DNA from: Acidimicrobiales bacterium
Lineage (GTDB): Bacteria > Actinomycetota > Acidimicrobiia > Acidimicrobiales > Palsa-688
Length of the DNA stretch: 8,782 bases
Direction: 5' to 3'
Assembly (NCBI GenBank): GCA_019241495.1
Contig: JAFAWZ010000176.1
Location: forward strand, 1 to 8,782
Shown here: positions 1-5,209 of the stretch, piece by piece
Numbering within the stretch: the first letter of the stretch is position 1
How the letters are laid out: each line of letters opens with the position of its first letter
Notes under the pieces: generated by a model
What the model was told of the DNA's origin: nothing
Seen by the model: only the letters and a program-made list of their open reading frames with translations
The model's database searches: none
Translations under genes and position numbers: made by a program

Positions 1-93
1 TTCTTCGACCTGTACCTGAAGGGGGACTCGCCGGCCTCGGCCCGTCTGCGCCAGTCGGCCACGCCGGGCCTCGCCACGCTGACCGCGGGCTGA
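1..93 (+). CDS. C-terminal end of a probable alpha/beta hydrolase (partial)
   Basis: This is an open frame entering from the left edge and ending at a TGA, so only the last 30 residues are present. The segment begins FFDLYLKGD and continues with an Ala/Ser/Arg-rich helix ending in GLATLTAG. An F-F-D-x-Y-L-K-G-D string near the C-terminus is typical of dienelactone-hydrolase, chlorophyllase or PAF-acetylhydrolase-like serine hydrolases, where it lies in the last helix after the catalytic His. No catalytic residue is inside the window, so substrate and exact subfamily cannot be given. It is convergent with the pyrophosphatase gene, with 39 bp between the stops. The family call rests on this short motif alone. 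Confidence 0.55.
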   Translation, partial: FFDLYLKGDSPASARLRQSATPGLATLTAG

Positions 94-107
94 ACGCCGG
101 CCGGCGT
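94..107. terminator. GC-rich palindrome between convergent genes, possible weak terminator
   Basis: The 14 bases ACGCCGGCCGGCGT directly after the hydrolase stop form a perfect palindrome that can fold as a 5-bp stem (ACGCC/GGCGT) with a GGCC loop. It lies between two convergent genes, where a bidirectional terminator would be expected. There is no T-run on either side, so it is not a textbook intrinsic terminator, and short GC palindromes are common at this base composition. Confidence 0.25.
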
Positions 108-132
108 CGGCTCCTCAGCGGGCGTCTCGGGG

Positions 133-624
133 TCAGCGGCCGGGGCCGGTGGCCGCGAACCGCCGGCGGGCGTCCTCGATGACCGCCTCCGCCTCCTCCC
201 GCCCCCGCCACCCGGTCACGACGGTGCCCTTCCCCGGCTCCAGCTCCTTGTAGATCGTGAAGAAGTGGGCGATCTCGGCCAGCTGGTAGTCCGGCACGTC
301 GGCGAGGTCGGCGATGTGGCCCATCCTCGGGTCGGATGCCGGCACGCAGAGGACCTTGGCGTCCTGGCCCTTCTCGTCCCGCATAAGGAACACCCCGATC
401 GGCCGGGCCCGGATGTGGCACCCGGGGAACGTCGGCTCCTCGAGCACGACGAGGGCGTCGAGCGGGTCGTCGTCCTCCGCGAGGGTCGCCGGAAAGTAGC
501 CGTAGTCCTCCGGATACCGGGTGGAGGTGAACAGCATCCGGTCGAGCCAGATGTTCCCTGCCTCGTCTGCCTCGTACTTGTTGCGGGTGCCCTTGGGAAT
601 CTCCACCACGACTTCGATCTGCAT
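133..624 (-). CDS. ppa: Inorganic pyrophosphatase, family I
   Basis: This 163-residue soluble cytoplasmic enzyme hydrolyses pyrophosphate to two phosphates, pulling forward nucleic-acid synthesis and tRNA charging. The length fits bacterial family I enzymes. The signature D-x-D-P-x-D is at residues 51-56 (DDDPLD), preceded by RYPEDYGYFP (36-45), a strongly conserved substrate-pocket stretch. Further active-site elements are the acidic/Lys cluster around D83, E84, D88 and K90, followed by VLCVP, and YKELEPGK at 125-132. All expected metal and phosphate ligands appear present. The ATG at 624 is preceded by an SD-like GAGG (ACGAGGC then ATG) and the protein starts directly at the first beta strand, so this start is preferred. 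It is divergent from the LuxR-type regulator and convergent with the hydrolase. Identification is secure. Confidence 0.96.
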   Translation of the reverse strand: MQIEVVVEIPKGTRNKYEADEAGNIWLDRMLFTSTRYPEDYGYFPATLAEDDDPLDALVVLEEPTFPGCHIRARPIGVFLMRDEKGQDAKVLCVPASDPRMGHIADLADVPDYQLAEIAHFFTIYKELEPGKGTVVTGWRGREEAEAVIEDARRRFAATGPGR

Positions 625-641
625 GCCTCGTTGGTATCACT

Positions 642-658
642 CCGCGGCCCGGCCGCGG
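642..658. promoter_or_regulatory. Perfect 8-bp inverted repeat in the ppa / regulator divergent intergenic region
   Basis: CCGCGGCC, one central C, then GGCCGCGG form a perfect dyad 18 bp upstream of the ppa start codon. It could be an operator for a dimeric regulator or, if ppa transcription starts farther upstream, a stable hairpin in the ppa leader. A weak ppa promoter candidate reads on the minus strand as TTCACA (699-694), 15 nt, TATTTT (678-673), which would put the dyad in the transcript. Pure G/C dyads arise by chance in DNA of this composition, so function is unproven. Confidence 0.3.
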
Positions 659-715
659 TGGTGGTCCTGGGGAAAATACGTAGTGGGTACTGATGTGAAG
701 TTCCGGATTCGGCCG

Positions 716-721
716 TACGGT
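716..721 (+). promoter_or_regulatory. Candidate -10 hexamer TACGGT for a leaderless start of the LuxR-type regulator
   Basis: TACGGT lies 7 nt before the GTG start at 729 and fits the actinobacterial -10 consensus TANNNT. No Shine-Dalgarno sequence precedes the GTG. An in-frame TGA at 696-698 and the absence of any start codon between it and 729 rule out a longer protein. A transcript beginning at or next to the GTG would therefore be leaderless, a common arrangement in actinobacteria. No good -35 is seen. The same hexamer occurs before cysS. Confidence 0.4.
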
Positions 722-728
722 TCGCGCC

Positions 729-1394
729 GTGACTGGGCGTACTCCCGTCTTCGTTTACGCCTCCGATCCCTTGTCGACGGCGGGCGCCAAGGCCCAGCTG
801 ATGAACCAGCCGCCGATAGAGCTGGTGGGCTTGGCCGACCTCGACCGGGCCCGGGTGGCCCTGGTGGTGAGCGAGGCCGTGGACGAATCGGCGGCCAAGG
901 TGGTGAGGGCCATCCACCGTGACGGGATACCCCGCGTCGTGCTGGTGGCGGCCCGCTTCGACGAGGCCGGGGTGGTGGCTGCTGTTGGGGCGGGGGTGAC
1001 CGCTTTCCTCCGCAAGAGCGAAGCCACCTCGGCTCGGCTGGTGGAGGTGATCCGCGAGGCGGACGAGACGGGGTGCCAGCTGCCCGAAGGGCTGTTGAAG
1101 AGGGCGTCCGCCACGGCGGACTTCGGCAGTTGGGTGCCGGCCTCTCGGCCGAGCGCGCCCCGTTTGCGCGACACCGAGGAGCGAGGAACGACCCTGACCA
1201 GCGTCCGCCTCTCGGCGCGCGAGGTGGAGGTTCTGCGCCTGGTGGCCGACGGCTTCGACACGACCGAGATCGCCGAGCAGCTCGCGTACTCGGAGAGCAC
1301 CATCAAGGGCGTGCTGGCCAAGCTCATGACCCGCCTCGATGCCCGCAACCGGTGCCACGCCATCGCCATCGTGGTCCGGGAGGGGCTGATCTAG
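729..1394 (+). CDS. LuxR/NarL-type response-regulator-like protein with degenerate receiver
   Basis: This is a 221-residue probable DNA-binding regulator. Residues 160-221 are a clear LuxR-type helix-turn-helix (SAREVEVLRLVADG, then TEIAEQLAYSESTIKGVLAKL), the form found in NarL/FixJ-type response regulators. Residues about 5-110 resemble a CheY-like receiver: PVFVYASD at strand 1, PRVVLVAA at strand 4, AVGAGVTAFLRKSE (85-98) with the conserved Lys at K96. The strand that normally ends in the phosphorylated Asp reads ALVVSE (44-49), with Ser48 at the expected acceptor position, and the helix between strands 2 and 3 appears shortened. Phospho-control is therefore unlikely. The GTG start is the only one possible after an upstream in-frame stop. 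It is followed at 22 bp by comF and then the DUF151 gene, probably one transcript. No sensor kinase is nearby. Its ligand and targets are unknown. Confidence 0.88.
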   Translation: MTGRTPVFVYASDPLSTAGAKAQLMNQPPIELVGLADLDRARVALVVSEAVDESAAKVVRAIHRDGIPRVVLVAARFDEAGVVAAVGAGVTAFLRKSEATSARLVEVIREADETGCQLPEGLLKRASATADFGSWVPASRPSAPRLRDTEERGTTLTSVRLSAREVEVLRLVADGFDTTEIAEQLAYSESTIKGVLAKLMTRLDARNRCHAIAIVVREGLI

Positions 1395-1416
1395 CCCGTC
1401 ACACCTGTAGGCCACG

Positions 1417-2097
1417 ATGGGTCCCATGGCTGCGGTGGCTCAGATGGCGGGTCCGGGTGAGCTGGCGCCCTGCCCGGTATGCGGGCAGACCCGGGCCGGG
1501 GGCTCGTGCCCCAATCGGTGGTGCCGGCGCGCCGACCGGGGCTTCTCGGTGGTCTTCTCGGTCGGCACCCACCGGGGGGCGCTGCGCCAGGCCATCGCCC
1601 GCTACAAGTACCAGGGCGAGGGCCACCTCGGCGCGGTGTTCGCCGGCATGATCAGCAACTTCGTGCAGCGGGAGGCGGGGTGGTTCGAAGAGTTCGACGT
1701 GATGGCCGCCGTACCGACGTTCCGAGGGTCCTCGGCCCGGCGGGGGTGGGATCCGATGGGGGAGCTCCTCGCCCGCCTGGCCGAGCGGCTACCCGGGTGG
1801 GCGGTCGAACCCGGCCTTCTGGCCAAGCGGGTCGAGACACCCGCCATGGCCGGGCGGAGCTGGGCCGACCGCCAGGCCATCGCCCGCCACGAGCTGCGCC
1901 GCTCCCTGTTCGTCCCCGACCCGGCCCGGGTCCGCGGCGCCCAAGTCCTGGTGCTCGACGACGTGTTCACCGAGGGCAGCACTCTGCGCGAGGTGGCCGG
2001 GGTCCTCCGCCGGGCGGGCGCCTCCGACGTGGCCGGGCTCGTGCTGGCCCGGCCGGGCTGGGCCCCCACACCACCCGAGGGCCGCCCCGATGGATAA
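1417..2097 (+). CDS. ComF-family phosphoribosyltransferase-like protein
   Basis: This is a 226-residue protein with the ComF layout. An N-terminal four-cysteine zinc-ribbon-like element (C19, C22, C31, C36; CPVCG then CPNRWC) is followed by a type I phosphoribosyltransferase domain. The PRPP-binding loop is VLVLDDVFTEGSTL, with the acidic pair at D181-D182 and the TEGST turn at 185-189. Other family features are the KYQGEGHLG segment after the zinc element and an RVETPAM...R stretch in the middle. ComF proteins are linked to DNA uptake in competent bacteria, but many homologues sit in non-competent actinobacteria with unknown roles, and no other competence gene is present here. The start is uncertain: ATG codons at 1417, 1426 and 1444 all precede the first Cys pair, and only a weak AGG lies upstream of 1417. 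It is probably cotranscribed with its neighbours on both sides. Confidence 0.9.
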   Translation: MGPMAAVAQMAGPGELAPCPVCGQTRAGGSCPNRWCRRADRGFSVVFSVGTHRGALRQAIARYKYQGEGHLGAVFAGMISNFVQREAGWFEEFDVMAAVPTFRGSSARRGWDPMGELLARLAERLPGWAVEPGLLAKRVETPAMAGRSWADRQAIARHELRRSLFVPDPARVRGAQVLVLDDVFTEGSTLREVAGVLRRAGASDVAGLVLARPGWAPTPPEGRPDG

Positions 2098-2100
2098 CCT
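2095..2100 (+). promoter_or_regulatory. TAACCT, possible -10 overlapping the comF stop codon
   Basis: TAACCT fits TANNNT, includes the TAA stop of the comF-family gene, and ends 9 nt before the ATG at 2110. No Shine-Dalgarno sequence is visible in the 12-nt gap, so the DUF151 gene may be translated by reinitiation after comF, from its own almost leaderless mRNA, or both. TANNNT matches are frequent by chance and this one is a weak call. Confidence 0.2.
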
Positions 2101-2109
2101 TCTAGCCCC

Positions 2110-2568
2110 ATGTCCCAGGGCGAGGCCGCCAAGCTGAACCGCGTCTCGGTCTCCGAGGTGCGAACGGCGGTGCCCACCACGACCGGGGTGGAGGCGGGCA
2201 TGGTCACCCTGCGCGAGGACGAGCCGCCCCACCGCAGCGTCGCCATCGTGATCGGCCAGCCCGAGGCCCGTGCCATCCAGACCGGCTGGACCGGGGCGGC
2301 CGCCCGCCGGCCCAACACATGGGACCTCTTCGTCTCGACCGTCGGGCTGTTGGAAGCCCGCATCGATCGGGCCGTCATCGTCGCAGTCGAGGAGGGCCGC
2401 CACTTCTATGCCAACGTCGAGTTCGAGCGAGGCGCCGAGCGACGGGTCCTCTCGGCCCGGCCCTCCGACGCCATCGCCTTGGCCCTGCGCTCCTACGGGG
2501 CCGGGCTGTACGTGGCCGAGCAGGTCATGATCGACCTCGGCCTGGGCCAGGCCCCCATGGACAACTAG
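2110..2568 (+). CDS. Bifunctional nuclease (DUF151) family protein
   Basis: This 152-residue protein fits the DUF151/BFN family over its whole length. After a short N-terminus come VTLREDEPPHRSVAIVIG (residues about 32-49), QPEARAIQTGW, RPNTWDLFVSTV with the following helix, a strand pair around HFYANVEFERG, and the hallmark ARPSDAIALALRS near residues 117-129, then GAGLYVAEQVM. Plant and bacterial members have been reported to have RNase and DNase activity, but the role of the family in bacteria is poorly settled, so nuclease activity is inferred from family only. The usual His of the P-x-T-H-D segment is Trp here (NTWD). It starts 12 bp after the comF stop and is the last gene of the block; its stop is 11 bp from that of valS, with no terminator hairpin in the gap. 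Confidence 0.9.
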   Translation: MSQGEAAKLNRVSVSEVRTAVPTTTGVEAGMVTLREDEPPHRSVAIVIGQPEARAIQTGWTGAAARRPNTWDLFVSTVGLLEARIDRAVIVAVEEGRHFYANVEFERGAERRVLSARPSDAIALALRSYGAGLYVAEQVMIDLGLGQAPMDN

Positions 2569-2575
2569 ACAACTA
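2560..2575 (+). repeat. 8-bp perfect tandem duplication across the DUF151 stop codon
   Basis: GACAACTA occurs twice back to back. The first copy contains the last sense bases and most of the TAG stop of the DUF151 gene; the second lies in the 11-bp convergent gap before the end of valS. It looks like a replication-slippage duplication. No function is evident. Confidence 0.6.
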
Positions 2576-2579
2576 CAAG

Positions 2580-5189
2580 CTACCCGGGCTCTCCCGCGGC
2601 CAGCTCGACCTCTATCTTCAGGTCGTCGATGTCGCGCGACTCCGAGTCGAAGGCGACCACGTCGAGCGTCTCGACGGTGCCAGCCTGGCACAGGTCGTCG
2701 GCCGCCGCTTCGATGCTCGGGGCCAGGGCTTTGGGCGTCGTGACCACGACCGAGGCGACCGGGGCTCGAAGTGATACCCCCGCCTCGGTCTTGCGCTTGC
2801 GGATGTCGGCCAGCGCCCGCCGGGCCACGTCGAAGACCAAGCCGTCACCAGAGCCGACCCGCTCGGTGATCTCGCCCACCGACGGCCACGCCGCTCGGTG
2901 GATGGAGGCGCCCGCCTCGTGCCACCAGGACCAGACCTCCTCGGTGACGAAGGGCAGGACCGGGGCGAGCAGCCGCAGCAGCGCCGACAGGGCGGTGTGC
3001 AGGGTGGCCCGGGCGGAAGCCGCCCGCAACTCCCCGAGGCTGCCGTAGGCCCGGTTCTTCACCAGCTCGACGTAGTCGTCGCAGAAGTCCCAGAAGAAGG
3101 CCTCTGTCCGCTCCAGGGCCCGGGCGTAGTCGTAGCCCTCGAAGGCGGCCGTCACCTCAGTGACCAGCTCGGCGAGCAACGACAGCAGGGCGGCGTCGAC
3201 CGGCTCCACTGGCGGGCCGGCATCCCCAGCCCCAGCCGCATCCGCATCCGCGTCGGGCGCCGGCCCGGCGGCCAGCACGAAGCGCGACACGTTGAGGATC
3301 TTGATGGCCAGCTTCCGGCCGATCTTCATCTGTCCCTCGTCGAAGGCGGTGTCGGTGCCGGGCCGGGCGCTGGCCGCCCAGTAGCGGACCGCATCGGAGC
3401 CGTACTTCTCGAGCAGGTCCATCGGGGTGACCACGTTGCCCCTGGACTTGGACATCTTCTTGCGGTCGGGGTCGAGGATCCAGCCCGATATGGCGGCGTG
3501 GGCCCACGGGAGCGAGCCGAACTCGAGATGGCTGCGCACGATGGTGGCGAACAACCAGGTCCGGATGATGTCGTGGGCCTGCGGGCGCAGGTCCATGGGG
3601 AACACCCGGCTGAACAGGTCGGGGTCGTCCTCCCAACGGCCGGCGATCTGGGGAGTGAGCGACGAGGTGGCCCAGGTGTCCATGACGTCGGGGTCGCCGG
3701 TGAAGCCGCCCGGTTGGTCCCGCTGGTCCTCGGAGTAGCCGGGCGGGCAGGCCGTGCTCGGGTCCACGGGCAGGTCCGCCTCGACCGGCAGGAGGGGATC
3801 GGAGTAGTCGGGGTGACCCGACTCCGACAGGCGGTACCACACCGGGAAGGGCACCCCGAAGAACCGCTGCCGGCTGGTCAACCAGTCCCCGGTCAATCCC
3901 TCCACCCAGTGCGTGTACCGGGCGGCCATGTAGGGCGGGTGCCACGTGAGCTCGCGGCCCCGGTCGAGGAGCGAGTCCCGGTGGGCCATGGTGCGGAAGA
4001 ACCACTGCCGGCTGGTGACGATCTCGAGCGGTCGGTCGCCCTTCTCGTAGAACTTGACGGGATGGACGATCGGTCGCGGCTCGCCCCGCAGCTCGCCGGA
4101 CTCTCGGAGAAGCTCGACGATGCGGCTCTGGGCCTGGCGGACGGTAAGGCCGCCCAGCTTCGACTCGTACAGCTCGGTGGCCGAATCGGAGAAGGCGGCG
4201 GGCGCCGATCCGGCCAGCCGGCCGTCGCGCCCCACCACGGCCCGGACGGGCAGCGACAGCTCCCTCCACCAAGTGACATCGGTCGTGTCACCAAATGTGC
4301 AGATCATGGCCGCACCGGTGCCCTTGTCGGGCTGGGCCAGGGGGTGGGCCACGAACGGCACCTCGACATCGAACAACGGCGTCCGCGCCGTAGATCCCAC
4401 CAGCCCGGCGAACCGCTCGTCGTCGGGATGCGCCACCACGGCCACACAGGCGGGCAACAACTCCGGCCTGGTCGTGTCGATCAGCAACTCCGAACCGCCG
4501 GCGAGGTGGAACACAAGCTGGTGGTAGGCGCCCGGCCGCTCCCGGTCCTCGAGCTCGGCCTGGGCCACCGCGGTGCGGAAGTCGACATCCCACAAAGTGG
4601 GCGCCTCGGCGGAGTAGGCCTGACCTTGGGCCAGCAGCCGCAGGAAGCCCCGTTGCGAGGCCCGCTGCGAGCTCTCGTCGATGGTCGTGTAGTACTGGGT
4701 CCAGTCGCAGGACAGGCCGATGCGACGCCACACCGCTTCGAACGCCTTCTCGTCCTCGGCCACCAGCTCCAGGCACAGTTCCACGAAGTTGGGGCGCGAC
4801 ACCGCGACCGGCTCCTGGCCCTTGCCCAGCCCACCCCGGGCCGGCGGTGCGAACCCGGCCTGGTAAGGGAGTGACGGATCGCAGCGGACCCCGAAGTAGT
4901 TCTGGACCCGGCGCTCGGTGGCCAGGCCGTTGTCGTCCCAACCCATGGGGTAAAAGACGCTGAGCCCCTGCATGCGCTTGTACCGGGCGATGGTGTCGGT
5001 GTGGGTGAAGGAGAACGCGTGCCCCACGTGGAGCGAGCCGCTGACGGTGAGCGGCGGCGTGTCAATGGAGTACACGCCCTCCCGGGGCGCGGTCCGGTCG
5101 AAACGGTAGGTGCCGCCCTCCTCCCAGAGGGGCGCCCACTTCTCCTCCAGGCCCTCCAGGGTCGGCTTGTTCGGAACCGTGATCGACAT
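2580..5189 (-). CDS. valS: Valyl-tRNA synthetase, type 2 (archaeal-like)
   Basis: This is an 869-residue cytoplasmic class I synthetase charging tRNA-Val. HVGH (HIGH box) is at 54-57 and KMSKS at 578-582, followed by RGN. The stretch PMGWDDNGLATERRVQNYFG after the HIGH box is typical of the type 2 ValS group (archaea, Rickettsia, some actinobacteria), unlike the E. coli form. The CP1 editing domain is visible as IDTTRPELLPACVAVVAHPDD and GTGAAMICTFGDTTD. The anticodon-binding helical domain follows (YDYARALERTEAFFWDFCDDYVE). The C-terminal coiled-coil arm of E. coli-type ValS appears absent, as expected for type 2. An Ala/Asp/Gly/Pro-rich linker separates the catalytic and anticodon domains. 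The ATG at 5189 is chosen because MSITVPNKPTLEGLEEKW is the family-like N-terminus; an upstream in-frame ATG at 5234 would add 15 unrelated residues and overlap cysS. Confidence 0.96.
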   Translation of the reverse strand: MSITVPNKPTLEGLEEKWAPLWEEGGTYRFDRTAPREGVYSIDTPPLTVSGSLHVGHAFSFTHTDTIARYKRMQGLSVFYPMGWDDNGLATERRVQNYFGVRCDPSLPYQAGFAPPARGGLGKGQEPVAVSRPNFVELCLELVAEDEKAFEAVWRRIGLSCDWTQYYTTIDESSQRASQRGFLRLLAQGQAYSAEAPTLWDVDFRTAVAQAELEDRERPGAYHQLVFHLAGGSELLIDTTRPELLPACVAVVAHPDDERFAGLVGSTARTPLFDVEVPFVAHPLAQPDKGTGAAMICTFGDTTDVTWWRELSLPVRAVVGRDGRLAGSAPAAFSDSATELYESKLGGLTVRQAQSRIVELLRESGELRGEPRPIVHPVKFYEKGDRPLEIVTSRQWFFRTMAHRDSLLDRGRELTWHPPYMAARYTHWVEGLTGDWLTSRQRFFGVPFPVWYRLSESGHPDYSDPLLPVEADLPVDPSTACPPGYSEDQRDQPGGFTGDPDVMDTWATSSLTPQIAGRWEDDPDLFSRVFPMDLRPQAHDIIRTWLFATIVRSHLEFGSLPWAHAAISGWILDPDRKKMSKSRGNVVTPMDLLEKYGSDAVRYWAASARPGTDTAFDEGQMKIGRKLAIKILNVSRFVLAAGPAPDADADAAGAGDAGPPVEPVDAALLSLLAELVTEVTAAFEGYDYARALERTEAFFWDFCDDYVELVKNRAYGSLGELRAASARATLHTALSALLRLLAPVLPFVTEEVWSWWHEAGASIHRAAWPSVGEITERVGSGDGLVFDVARRALADIRKRKTEAGVSLRAPVASVVVTTPKALAPSIEAAADDLCQAGTVETLDVVAFDSESRDIDDLKIEVELAAGEPG
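3204..3272 (-). repeat. Low-complexity Ala/Asp/Gly/Pro linker within valS
   Basis: On the + strand the motif GCATCC is repeated imperfectly (two adjacent copies near 3238-3249, another near 3220) together with doubled CCAGCC. The encoded stretch is rich in alternating Ala-Asp and Ala-Gly and lies between the end of the catalytic module and the anticodon-binding helices. It is probably a flexible linker and a site of length change by slippage between strains. Confidence 0.55.
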
Positions 5190-5209
5190 GATCCCGCTAC
5201 GGTACTGGC
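5190..5209. promoter_or_regulatory. 20-bp valS/cysS divergent gap with overlapping opposed -10-like hexamers
   Basis: The whole space between the two start codons is 20 bp. On the + strand TACGGT (5198-5203) is followed by 6 nt and the cysS GTG, which places its last T at -7 if transcription starts at the GTG: ideal for a leaderless mRNA. On the - strand TACCGT (5204-5199) is followed by 9 nt and the valS ATG, giving a leader of only about 2-3 nt. Both fit TANNNT and share five base pairs, so the element is nearly symmetric. No strong SD precedes either gene, and any -35 must lie inside the opposite coding sequence. The -10 assignments are inferred. Confidence 0.45.

Noticed and set aside
713..720. 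CCGTACGG palindrome as an operator before the LuxR-type regulator
   Set aside because: An 8-bp palindrome is too short to be informative and it overlaps the better explained TACGGT -10 candidate.
216..1427. Long minus-strand open frame of about 400 codons across ppa, the intergenic region and the regulator
   Set aside because: Its product is rich in Arg, Gly, His and Pro without domain character, and it lies antisense or out of frame to two clearly recognised genes; long chance frames are expected at this GC content.
2898..4874. 658-codon plus-strand open frame opposite valS
   Set aside because: It is the reverse-frame shadow of the valS codon pattern; the product has no recognisable motif, while valS has all its catalytic and editing motifs on the other strand.
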